Below, piece after piece: positions 6,649-14,133 of a stretch of 22,257 bases of DNA. How positions within the stretch are numbered: position 1 is the first letter of the stretch; each line of letters starts with the position of its first letter. Made by a program: the position numbers and the translations under genes. This DNA is from an uncultured Oscillospiraceae bacterium. GTDB taxonomy: Bacteria; Bacillota; Clostridia; Oscillospirales; Oscillospiraceae. Location: positions 1 to 22,257 of the forward strand of contig CAAFLE010000013.1 in assembly GCA_900763675.1 (NCBI GenBank), read 5' to 3'. The notes beneath the pieces were generated by a model. That model saw nothing but the letters and a program-made list of their open reading frames with translations, made no database searches and had not been told where the DNA came from.

Positions 6649-7854
6649 GTGAAAGCAGTCGGGATCGTGGCAGAGTATAACCCGTTTCACCTTGGTCACC
6701 GGTATCAGGTACAGACCGTCCGCGAGCGGTGCGGCGCGGAGACGCCCGTTGTCGCCGTGATGTCGGGCGACTATGTGCAGCGCGGCGAGGCGGCGGCGTT
6801 TGATAAGTTCACCCGTGCCGAGGCGGCGGTGCGCGGCGGCGTTTCGCTCGTTTTGGAGCTGCCCCTCCCGTGGAGCCTTTCCTCGGCGGAGGGCTTTGCC
6901 CGCGGCGGCGTCGGGCTGCTCGGCGCGACCGGCGTGGTAGACGCGCTTTCCTTCGGCAGCGAGAGCGCCGATTTTGCCACCATTGAAAAAACGGCGGCGG
7001 CGCTCGAAACGCCGGAGTTTTCCGCGACGCTGAAGGAGGAGCTTTCCGGCGGCACGCCGTTTGCCGCGGCGCGTGCCGCTGCGGCGCGGCGGCTGCTCGG
7101 AGACGCCGCGGCGGTCCTCGATACGCCGAACGATCTGCTTGCAGTCGAATATGTCCGCGCCGCCCGGCGGCTGGGGCATACATTTAATTATATCCCCGTC
7201 CGGCGCGAAGGCTCTGTCCACGACGGAGCGGGCAGCGCCTCGGAGCTGCGCTCCCATCTCCGGCAGGGAGGGACGCTGGCAGGAAAGATCCCGGACGCCG
7301 CCCTCGCGGTTTTCCGGCGCGAGACCGATGCCGGACGCGGCTATGTCCCGCCGGAAAGGCTCTGCACGGCGCTCATCTCCCGGCTGCGGGAAAAGACGCC
7401 GGAGGATTTTGCCGTCGTGCCGGACGCCGGGGAGGGGCTTGCCTACCGTCTGTACGACGCTGCCCGGCGCGGCGCTTCGCCGGAGGAGATCGCCGACCTT
7501 GCCAAATCCCGCCGGTACGCCCATGCCCGGCTGCGCCGCATGGTGATGTGCGCGGCGCTTGGCGTCCGCGCTGGAGACGCCGCCGGTATCCCGCCGTATC
7601 TCCGCGTTCTGGCGTTCGATGAGCGCGGCGCGGCGCTCCTGCGGGAGATGAAAACGTGTGCCGCTCTGCCGGTCATCGTCAAAAGTTCGCGTATCAAGGA
7701 CGAAAATTCCGAGGCGCAGCGCATTTTCCGTCTGGGGAGTCTGGCGCACGATCTCTATGTTCTGGGCTGGAGCGACTGGCGCTTCTGGACGGCGGACGGC
7801 GATTACCGCGCCACGCCGCCGTACATTGTGTCGATTACCAAAAAGTCTGTCTAA
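6649..7854 (+). CDS. tmcAL: tRNA(Met) cytidine acetate ligase (TmcAL)
   Basis: Uses ATP and acetate to make N4-acetylcytidine at the wobble base of elongator tRNA-Met. The protein (formerly YlbM/DUF795) starts MKAVGIVAEYNPFHLGHRYQ; H14-L-G-H17 is the nucleotidyltransferase HxGH motif. The conserved VMSGDYVQRGE (38-48), LVLELPLPWS and ALSFGSES stretches follow. Its length of 401 aa is normal. The start is a GTG at 6649 with an AAAGGA ribosome site about 11 bases upstream; the family N-terminus begins exactly there. It is divergent from ackA. Both concern acetate, as product or substrate, but that may be chance. No terminator is visible after it, so some read-through into livJ is possible. Confidence 0.93.
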   Translation: MKAVGIVAEYNPFHLGHRYQVQTVRERCGAETPVVAVMSGDYVQRGEAAAFDKFTRAEAAVRGGVSLVLELPLPWSLSSAEGFARGGVGLLGATGVVDALSFGSESADFATIEKTAAALETPEFSATLKEELSGGTPFAAARAAAARRLLGDAAAVLDTPNDLLAVEYVRAARRLGHTFNYIPVRREGSVHDGAGSASELRSHLRQGGTLAGKIPDAALAVFRRETDAGRGYVPPERLCTALISRLREKTPEDFAVVPDAGEGLAYRLYDAARRGASPEEIADLAKSRRYAHARLRRMVMCAALGVRAGDAAGIPPYLRVLAFDERGAALLREMKTCAALPVIVKSSRIKDENSEAQRIFRLGSLAHDLYVLGWSDWRFWTADGDYRATPPYIVSITKKSV

Positions 7855-7883
7855 AAATTTTTCCGATTTAGCGAAAAAAAGGG

Positions 7884-7912
7884 TTGCATTTTTTTTCCCT
7901 CGGTATTATACT
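7884..7912 (+). promoter_or_regulatory. Promoter of the liv operon
   Basis: TTGCAT (7884-7889), 17 bases, TATACT (7907-7912), followed by a leader of about 70 nt and the GGGAGGA ribosome site of livJ. A short AAAAATTTTT palindrome (7853-7862) lies just upstream. No convincing CodY or Lrp site could be recognised. Confidence 0.7.
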
Positions 7913-7987
7913 ACCGTCATATTTGATTCGGAAACACAATTGTCCGCGGCGTGCGGACTGTGGATTACGGAAAGGGAGGAAAAGAAA

Positions 7988-9202
7988 ATGAAAAAAATTC
8001 TCGCGATCGTACTTTGTGCCTGCATGATCTGCGGTCTGCTCGCCGGGTGCGGCAGCAGCTCCAGCGGCAGTTCTTCCGCTTCGGACGCCGACGGCAAGGT
8101 GATCAAGATCGGCGTATTCGAGCCGACGTCCGGGCAGAACGCCGCGGGCGGCAAAAAGGAAATTCTTGGCATTGAGTATGCGCACTCGCTGTACCCCACC
8201 GTGAACATCAACGGCGAGGAGTACAAGATCGAGCTGGTTTATGCCGATAACGCTTCCGACTCCACGAAGGCTCCCTCGGCGGCGCAGCTCCTCATCAGCA
8301 ACAATGTTTCCGTCGTCATCGGCACCTACGGCTCCGGCTGCGCCATCGCGGGCGGCGAGTACTTTGCCAAGGCGAAGATTCCCGCCATCGGCACGTCCTG
8401 CACGAACCCGCAGGTCACCGAGGGCAATGACTATTACTTCCGTGTCTGCTACATCGACCCGTTCCAGGGCGCGGTCATGGCGAGCTACGCGCTCTCCCAG
8501 GGCTGCAAGAACGCCGTCGTTATCGTGGAAGCCGGCGACGACTACTCCGCGGGCTTCGGCAACTACTTCTCCGAAGCGATGACCAAGGGCGGCGCCGCCT
8601 GCACGACCGTAACGTTCCAGACCGGCGAGACCGACTTCTCCACGATCATGGCGAACATCAAGAGCGAAGGCTATGACGGCATCTTTGCTCCGACCTCCAT
8701 CGAGACCGCTCCGCTGATCATCAACCAGGCGCGTGAGGCGGGCGTGGACTGCCAGATCATGGCGGGCGACACGTGGGACGACTCCTCCATCGCCAGCCGT
8801 GCCGGCGAGAACGCCAACGGCGTATTCTTCAGCGCGTTCTTTGATCAGACCGACGAATCGAACGCTGCGGGCGCGGAATTTGCCAAGGGCTTCCTTGAGT
8901 GGGTCAACGCGGACGCCACCCGTCTTGAGAACAACGGCGGCAAGGACAACGGCGGCGACAAGAACATCTCCTCCGTCACCCCCTGCGGCTACGACGCTTA
9001 CATGGCGGCGTACAGCGCTATCGAAAAGGCGCAGAGCACCAAGGGCGAGGACATCCGTGCCGCGCTTGCGGAGCTTGAAGTGCCGGGTCTCGTTACCGGC
9101 GATCTGAAGTTTGACGCCAACGGCGACGCCATCAAGAACTATGTCGCCATCAAGACGTTCCAGGACGGCGAGATCGTATTCTCCGACGCTTTCACCGGCT
9201 GA
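7988..9202 (+). CDS. livJ: Branched-chain amino acid ABC transporter, substrate-binding lipoprotein
   Basis: Captures the substrate outside the membrane and delivers it to LivHM. The 404 aa open with MKKILAIVLCACMICGLLAGC: a lipoprotein signal peptide with lipobox LLAGC, so C21 is lipidated and anchors the protein. A Gly/Ser-rich linker follows, then a type I periplasmic-binding fold beginning IKIGVFEPTSGQNAAGGK and including VSVVIGTYGSGCAIAGGEYF. The start at 7988 is set by the signal peptide and a GGGAGGA site 7 bases upstream; the frame is open further 5' but that part overlaps tmcAL and is not coding. It is the first of five liv genes; a 15-bp hairpin separates it from livH. Leu/Ile/Val is the family default and the true ligand is not provable from sequence. 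Confidence 0.92.
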   Translation: MKKILAIVLCACMICGLLAGCGSSSSGSSSASDADGKVIKIGVFEPTSGQNAAGGKKEILGIEYAHSLYPTVNINGEEYKIELVYADNASDSTKAPSAAQLLISNNVSVVIGTYGSGCAIAGGEYFAKAKIPAIGTSCTNPQVTEGNDYYFRVCYIDPFQGAVMASYALSQGCKNAVVIVEAGDDYSAGFGNYFSEAMTKGGAACTTVTFQTGETDFSTIMANIKSEGYDGIFAPTSIETAPLIINQAREAGVDCQIMAGDTWDDSSIASRAGENANGVFFSAFFDQTDESNAAGAEFAKGFLEWVNADATRLENNGGKDNGGDKNISSVTPCGYDAYMAAYSAIEKAQSTKGEDIRAALAELEVPGLVTGDLKFDANGDAIKNYVAIKTFQDGEIVFSDAFTG

Positions 9203-9226
9203 TCCCCCTCAATATTGCTCATATCG

Positions 9227-9259
9227 CTCAAATTCCCCGGATCCTCCGGGGAATTTGAG
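9227..9259 (+). terminator. Intercistronic hairpin between livJ and livH
   Basis: A perfect 15-bp stem (9227-9241 with 9245-9259) closes a 3-base loop. It is followed by TATTCTAC, a poor U-tract. It more likely gives partial termination or protects the livJ message from 3' decay, so that the binding protein is made in excess over the permease, than a full stop. Confidence 0.6.
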
Positions 9260-9294
9260 TATTCTACCACCTCACGGCTACGGAGGCTTCAACG

Positions 9295-10182
9295 ATGCAC
9301 GGTTTTTCTTACATATTTGATATACTGCTCTCCGGCATAACGGTCGGCAGTCTGTATGCCCTGATCGCCATCGGCTATACGATGGTATACGGCATTCTTC
9401 GCCTCATTAACTTCGCCCACGGCGATATTTTTATGATGGCGGGCTTTTTCATGGTCTATATCAGCGCCACGACCGGACCGGTTCTGGCGATCCCCATCGT
9501 GCTGCTGCTTACGGTGCTGCTCGGCGTCGTCATTGAAAAGGCGGCGTATAAGCCGCTGCGCAGCGCACCGCGTATGTCAGTCATGATCTCCGCTATCGGC
9601 GTGAGCTATCTACTGCAGAATCTGGCGACATACCTTACCGGCGGTCTTGCCAAGGCGTATCCGGACATTCCGTTTCTCAAGTCGAGCGTTTCCATCGGCT
9701 CGATGAACGTGAAAATGATCACGATCGTCACGCCGATCCTCACGCTGCTTCTCGTTATCGCCCTTGTGATCTTCATCAATAAGACGAAAATCGGCATCGC
9801 CATGCGTGCCGTTTCCAAGGATTTCGAGACGGCGCGGCTCATGGGCATTCAGGTCAACCGCGTCATTTCCGTGACGTTTGCGATCGGCTCTCTGCTCGCC
9901 GGCGTCGGCTCCATCCTTTATTTCACGAACTACGGGCAGGTAAGCCCCACCATCGGCGCCATGCCCGGACTCAAGGCGTTCGTCGCCGCGGTGTTCGGCG
10001 GCATCGGCTCGATTCCCGGCGCGGTTATCGGCGCGTTCATCATCGGCATCTGCGAGAGCTTTATCAAGAGCAACGATGCCATTGCCATATTCAGCAATGC
10101 ATTCACGTTTGCGCTGCTGATCGTTGTGCTTCTCTTCAAGCCCACGGGTATGTTCGGCGAAGCACAAAGTGAGAAAGTGTGA
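9295..10182 (+). CDS. livH: Branched-chain amino acid ABC transporter, permease LivH
   Basis: One of two different membrane subunits of the importer. The 295 aa are almost entirely hydrophobic helices (about eight). They include the family's GSLYALIAIGYTMVYGILRLINFAHGD near the N-terminus and the cytoplasmic coupling loop MRAVSKDFETARLMGI that docks on the ATPases. The C-terminal KPTGMFGE ending is typical of LivH. The ATG at 9295 has a GGAGG site 8 bases upstream. The livM start lies 4 bases after its stop. Confidence 0.93.
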   Translation: MHGFSYIFDILLSGITVGSLYALIAIGYTMVYGILRLINFAHGDIFMMAGFFMVYISATTGPVLAIPIVLLLTVLLGVVIEKAAYKPLRSAPRMSVMISAIGVSYLLQNLATYLTGGLAKAYPDIPFLKSSVSIGSMNVKMITIVTPILTLLLVIALVIFINKTKIGIAMRAVSKDFETARLMGIQVNRVISVTFAIGSLLAGVGSILYFTNYGQVSPTIGAMPGLKAFVAAVFGGIGSIPGAVIGAFIIGICESFIKSNDAIAIFSNAFTFALLIVVLLFKPTGMFGEAQSEKV

Positions 10183-10186
10183 TACC

Positions 10187-11299
10187 ATGACAAAGACGAA
10201 AAATAGAAAAAGGGATTGGATCCTCTCGCTTGCACTGGCTGCCGTGATTCTCGTGCTTCTGATCCTCGTCGATAAAAAGGCGCATTATTCCATGCTCTCG
10301 TCCGTGATCCAGAAAGCGTCCATCTATGCGCTGCTGGCGGTGAGTCTCAATCTTCTCAACGGCTTCACGGGGCTTTTCTCCCTTGGCCAGGCGGGCTTTA
10401 TGCTGCTCGGCGCTTATACCTACGCTATTTTGACCATCCCTGCGGCGAGCCGGGCGAGCGTCTACCAGTATTTTAACGGCGGAGCGCTCAGCTTCACGCT
10501 GCCCGCCGCGCTGGGCGTCATTGCCGCGGGACTTGTCGCGGCGGCGTTCGCGTGGCTCGTCGGCAAGCCGTGCCTGCGTCTGAAGAGCGATTATCTTGCC
10601 ATTGCGACGCTCGGCTTTGCCGAGATTCTCCGTGCGCTCATTCAGTGGGACGTTCTCGGACCTATTACGAACGGCTCGAACATTCTCAAGCGCTTCCCGT
10701 CGTTCAACAGCATTCTCGCGCCCGTCATTCTCTCCGCCGTGTGCATCGCCGTTATCGTCCTTCTTATCAATTCCTCCTACGGTCGTGCGTTCAAGGCGAT
10801 CCGCGAGGACGAGATCGCGGCGGAGGCGATGGGCATCAACCTTGCCAAAACCAAAATGCAGGCGTTTCTTATCAGCTCGTTCTTCGCCGGTATCGGCGGT
10901 GCGCTGCTTGCCATGTTCCAGGCGAGCGTGCAGGCGAAGGGCTTTACCTCCGCCATGACGTATGAGATTCTGCTCATCGTTGTCATCGGCGGCATCGGCT
11001 CCGTCACGGGTTCCGTGATCGGCAGCTTTCTCTACATCGCCGCGAGCGAGTGGTGGCTGCGCTTCCTTGACGACTCGGTTACGTATCTGCACGTGAACAT
11101 TCCGTTCATGCGCGGCGGCTTCCGCATGGTCGTTTTCAGCGTCGTCATCATGCTGATCGTTCTCTTCTACCGCCGCGGCATCATGGGCGAGAACGAATTT
11201 TCGTGGGACGCGATCCTGCGGTTTTTCCGCGACCCGTTCCATCTCGTGAGCCGCGCAAAAAGGAACAGAACGGCAAAGGAGGCGGCGGCCCATGAGTGA
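10187..11299 (+). CDS. livM: Branched-chain amino acid ABC transporter, permease LivM
   Basis: Second membrane subunit of the importer, pairing with LivH. The 370 aa start MTKTKNRKRDWIL, a charged cytoplasmic tail, then hydrophobic helices with the family stretch IYALLAVSLNLLNGFTGLFSLGQAGF. The coupling loop FKAIREDEIAAEAMGINL and GGIGSVTGSVIGSFL follow. The start at 10187 lies 4 bases after livH; the frame is open 63 bases further upstream, but that part overlaps livH and does not resemble LivM. The ribosome site is weak, so coupling to livH translation is likely. Its last 8 bases overlap livG. Confidence 0.92.
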   Translation: MTKTKNRKRDWILSLALAAVILVLLILVDKKAHYSMLSSVIQKASIYALLAVSLNLLNGFTGLFSLGQAGFMLLGAYTYAILTIPAASRASVYQYFNGGALSFTLPAALGVIAAGLVAAAFAWLVGKPCLRLKSDYLAIATLGFAEILRALIQWDVLGPITNGSNILKRFPSFNSILAPVILSAVCIAVIVLLINSSYGRAFKAIREDEIAAEAMGINLAKTKMQAFLISSFFAGIGGALLAMFQASVQAKGFTSAMTYEILLIVVIGGIGSVTGSVIGSFLYIAASEWWLRFLDDSVTYLHVNIPFMRGGFRMVVFSVVIMLIVLFYRRGIMGENEFSWDAILRFFRDPFHLVSRAKRNRTAKEAAAHE

Positions 11300-12143
11300 G
11301 AATGTTCTTCGTCTGGAAGACGTTACCATGCAGTTCGGCGGCGTCGTTGCCGTGAACAATCTGTCTCTTGAGGTCAATAAGGGCGAGATCGTCGCACTTA
11401 TCGGACCGAACGGCGCGGGAAAAACGACGGCGTTCAACTGCATCACCGGCGTATATCAGCCGACGAACGGGCGCATTTCCTTTATGGGAGAGCCGATCCT
11501 CTGCGCCCATCCGACCGGCAAAATGGCGAAAAACTACCGCGGCTACAACGCCGACAAATACATCCACGAAAAGATTCTTGACCCGACGCCGGATAAGATC
11601 ACAAAGCTCGGCATCGCCCGCACGTTCCAGAACATCCGTCTCTGGAAATCCATGACGGTCTTTGAAAACGTGCTTACCGCCAAGCATATGCGGGCAAAGC
11701 AGAACGTGTTTTCCGCAACGTTCCGGCTCTCCGCGGCGGAGGAGCGCCGTATGCGTGAGGAGACGGCGGCGCTGCTTGAAGAGCAGAATCTCCTGCAATT
11801 CGCCGATGAGCCTGCCACGTCGCTCCCGTACGGTCTGCAGCGCCGGCTGGAGATCGCCCGCGCTCTTGCTACCGAGCCGAAGCTCCTTCTTCTCGACGAG
11901 CCGGCGGCGGGCATGAACCCGCAGGAAACGGCGGAGCTGGGCGAGTTTATTGTGCAGATCAAGGAAAAATACGATCTTACGATCTTTATGATCGAGCATC
12001 ACATGGACCTCGTGATGAAGTTTTCCGACCGCATTTATGTAGTCGATTTCGGCAAGATGATCGCCAAGGGAACGCCCGCCCAAGTGCAGGACGATCCCAA
12101 GGTCATTGAGGCATATCTGGGGGTGGCAGACGATGATGAATGA
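11292..12143 (+). CDS. livG: Branched-chain amino acid ABC transporter, ATPase LivG
   Basis: First of two nucleotide-binding subunits. The 283 aa contain Walker A GPNGAGKTT (38-46), Q-loop in ARTFQN (Q113), an altered signature SLPYGLQRR (177-185; LSYGQQR is usual), Walker B KLLLLDEP (197-204) and the H-loop in IEHHMD. Between Walker A and the Q-loop, residues about 71-105 are an extra Lys/Tyr-rich stretch of roughly 20-25 residues compared with a typical LivG of about 255 aa. The start at 11292 overlaps livM by 8 bases and has an AAAGGAGG site. Such insertions occur in Clostridia as far as I recall, but I cannot check this here. Confidence 0.93.
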   Translation: MSENVLRLEDVTMQFGGVVAVNNLSLEVNKGEIVALIGPNGAGKTTAFNCITGVYQPTNGRISFMGEPILCAHPTGKMAKNYRGYNADKYIHEKILDPTPDKITKLGIARTFQNIRLWKSMTVFENVLTAKHMRAKQNVFSATFRLSAAEERRMREETAALLEEQNLLQFADEPATSLPYGLQRRLEIARALATEPKLLLLDEPAAGMNPQETAELGEFIVQIKEKYDLTIFMIEHHMDLVMKFSDRIYVVDFGKMIAKGTPAQVQDDPKVIEAYLGVADDDE

Positions 12144-12846
12144 GCCGATCCTTTCCATAAAAGATCTTCAGGTGCGTTACGGCGGCATTGAAGCGGTCAA
12201 GGGCATTTCCTTTGACGTACCCGAAGGGGACATCGTTACGCTCATCGGCGCGAACGGCGCGGGAAAAAGCTCTGTTCTGCGCTCCATTGCCGGACTCGTT
12301 AAGCCGTCGGGCGGTTCGATCAACTTCTGCGGCGACGACATCACCGGGCGCGACAGCACGCTGATCGTCAAGCGCGGCGTCACGCTCGTTCCGGAGGGGC
12401 GGAAAATCTTCCCGAATCTGACGGTGCTGGAAAATCTCAAGGTCGGCGCTTACCTCCGCCAGAACGACATTTCTGAGGACATCCAGTGGGTGTATGACCT
12501 CTTCCCGCGTCTGCGTGAAAGATCGTGGCAGGCGGGCGGAACGCTCTCCGGCGGCGAACAGCAGATGCTTGCCGTGGGGCGGGCGCTCATGGCGCGTCCC
12601 AAGCTCATCATGATGGACGAGCCGTCGCTCGGTCTTGCGCCGCTGGTCGTGCGCGATATTTTCGAGATCATCCGCGAGATCAACCGGCAGGGCGTGACCA
12701 TTCTGCTCATCGAGCAGAACGCCAACATGGCGCTCAAGGTGGCGGACTCCGCCTACGTCATGGAGACGGGGCGCATTACGCTCTCCGGCGCGGGCAGAGA
12801 GCTTTTGAATAACGACGCCGTGAAGAAAGCGTATCTCGGTACATGA
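12133..12846 (+). CDS. livF: Branched-chain amino acid ABC transporter, ATPase LivF
   Basis: Second nucleotide-binding subunit; forms the ATPase pair with LivG. It has Walker A GANGAGKSS (39-47), the LivF-type PEGRKIFPNLTVLENL (87-102), signature LSGGEQQ (138-144) and Walker B KLIMMDEP (157-164). With 237 aa the length is standard. Two consecutive ATGs (12133 and 12136) could both serve; both lie inside the 3' end of livG, 8-11 bases before its stop, downstream of a GGGGGTGG site, so translation is coupled to livG. A strong hairpin closes the operon. Confidence 0.93.
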   Translation: MMNEPILSIKDLQVRYGGIEAVKGISFDVPEGDIVTLIGANGAGKSSVLRSIAGLVKPSGGSINFCGDDITGRDSTLIVKRGVTLVPEGRKIFPNLTVLENLKVGAYLRQNDISEDIQWVYDLFPRLRERSWQAGGTLSGGEQQMLAVGRALMARPKLIMMDEPSLGLAPLVVRDIFEIIREINRQGVTILLIEQNANMALKVADSAYVMETGRITLSGAGRELLNNDAVKKAYLGT

Positions 12847-12875
12847 TTGATTTTTCGACGGGAGACTATTATAAT
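12847..12875 (+). promoter_or_regulatory. Candidate promoter overlapping the liv terminator
   Basis: TTGATT (12847-12852), exactly 17 bases, then perfect TATAAT (12870-12875) that falls in the upper stem and loop of the liv terminator hairpin. It points at the DUF1015-ftsH group and predicts a start near 12882. The A+T-rich hairpin tip could produce the match by chance. Confidence 0.4.
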
Positions 12876-12890
12876 AATAGTCTCCCGGTT
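12859..12890 (+). terminator. Terminator of the liv operon
   Basis: A 13-bp stem (12859-12871 with 12875-12887) closes a 3-base TAA loop, followed by the T-rich GTTTCTTTAT. It starts 12 bases after the livF stop. The ribosome site AAGGAGG of the next gene follows directly. Confidence 0.8.
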
Positions 12891-12914
12891 TCTTTATAAG
12901 GAGGAATCCAAACG

Positions 12915-14117
12915 ATGCACATAGTCTCCAGCACCGACATTCTTCTGCCGCGCTCGGCGGACATGAGCGCATGGAGCGTCATCGCCTGCGACCAGTTCAC
13001 ATCCGAGCCGGAATACTGGGCGTCGGCGGAGCGCTGCGCCGCGGACAAGTCCAGCACGCTCTCGCTCATGCTGCCGGAGGCGTGGCTGCATTCGGCGCGT
13101 GCCGACGGCGCAGACGAGCGTATTGCCGATGCCATGCGCCGCTATCTCGCGGAGAATGTGTTCCGAACCGTTCCGGACAGCTTTATCTATGTCGAGCGCA
13201 CGCTCCCGGACGGACGGCTCCGTCGCGGGCTTGTCGCGGCGCTCGATCTTGAACAGTACGATTTTACCGGCACGCAGCACGCGAGCATCCGCTCGACGGA
13301 GGGGACGGTCGAAGAGCGTCTGCCGCCGCGGGTGAGCATCCGCCGGACCGCCCCGCTCGAAATGCCGCATACGCTTCTTTTGATGGACGACCGGGCGGAT
13401 ACCGTCCTGTCGCTTCCGGAAAGGGCAAAGGACCGGCTGGAAAAGGTTTATGATTTCGATCTCATGCTCGGCGGCGGGCATATCGCCGGATGGCGCGTGA
13501 GCGGCGAGACAAAAACCGCCGTGCAGGCGGCGCTCGACGCGCTGGATAACGCCGCTTTGCAGCGCGAAAAATATGGCGCGGCGGCGGAAAACGGAAAGCT
13601 CACCTTTGCCGTCGGTGACGGCAACCACTCGCTGGCGGCGGCAAAGCGGTTCTGGGAGGAAAAACGCGAAACGCTCCCGGAAAACGAACGCCGTACCGAC
13701 CCTGCACGGTTCGCTCTCGTGGAGATTGAGAACATCCACGAGCCGTCGCTCGATTTTGAACCCATCCACCGCGTGATCTTTGAGACCGATACCGCGCCCT
13801 TTGCCGCGGCGCTTTCCGCGCACCGGGCGGAATGGGAAGACCCGGAAAAAACGCTCGGCGAGCGCGTTGCGGCGGCGGAGAGTTTCTGCCGGGCATATAC
13901 GGCAGCGCACGGCGGGTACATCGACTACATCCATGGCGACGACACGGCACGCGCTCTCGGCGAAAAGCCGGGCTGTGCCGCGGTGCTGCTGCCGCCGGTC
14001 GATAAGTCCGGGCTGTTTCTCTCCGTACTCAAAAATGGCGCTTTGCCGAAAAAGAGCTTTTCTATGGGCAACGCCCGTGATAAACGCTATTATCTCGAAT
14101 GCCGGAAGATCCGCTGA
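12915..14117 (+). CDS. DUF1015 family protein of unknown function
   Basis: Member of the DUF1015 (PF06245) family, which is conserved but has no established biochemical role. Recognised by the hallmark GDGNHSLAAAK (234-244), the following EIENIHEPSLDFEPIHRV, and the C-terminal LPKKSFSMGNARDKRYYLEC (about 377-396). The 400-aa length is typical. It looks cytoplasmic, with no signal peptide or membrane segment. The ATG at 12915 has AAGGAGG about 9 bases upstream. It stands first in a tight group with ftsH (16-base gap), a Nudix hydrolase and an MFS exporter, suggesting co-transcription; a functional link to FtsH is not shown. Confidence 0.88.
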   Translation: MHIVSSTDILLPRSADMSAWSVIACDQFTSEPEYWASAERCAADKSSTLSLMLPEAWLHSARADGADERIADAMRRYLAENVFRTVPDSFIYVERTLPDGRLRRGLVAALDLEQYDFTGTQHASIRSTEGTVEERLPPRVSIRRTAPLEMPHTLLLMDDRADTVLSLPERAKDRLEKVYDFDLMLGGGHIAGWRVSGETKTAVQAALDALDNAALQREKYGAAAENGKLTFAVGDGNHSLAAAKRFWEEKRETLPENERRTDPARFALVEIENIHEPSLDFEPIHRVIFETDTAPFAAALSAHRAEWEDPEKTLGERVAAAESFCRAYTAAHGGYIDYIHGDDTARALGEKPGCAAVLLPPVDKSGLFLSVLKNGALPKKSFSMGNARDKRYYLECRKIR

Positions 14118-14133
14118 ACACAAGGAGGATACG

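Noticed and set aside
7855..7883. CodY-type operator upstream of livJ
   Set aside because: The A/T-rich stretch has too many mismatches to the CodY consensus to claim.
7658..7987. Longer 5' start for livJ
   Set aside because: It overlaps tmcAL and lies ahead of the lipoprotein signal peptide and ribosome site at 7988.
10136..11446. 436-codon minus-strand open frame opposite livM
   Set aside because: Hydrophilic shadow of a hydrophobic permease; spans two genes and lacks motifs.
13780..14133. Longer N-terminus for FtsH
   Set aside because: The extension overlaps DUF1015 codons; the ATG at 14134 has a strong ribosome site and gives the normal FtsH start.
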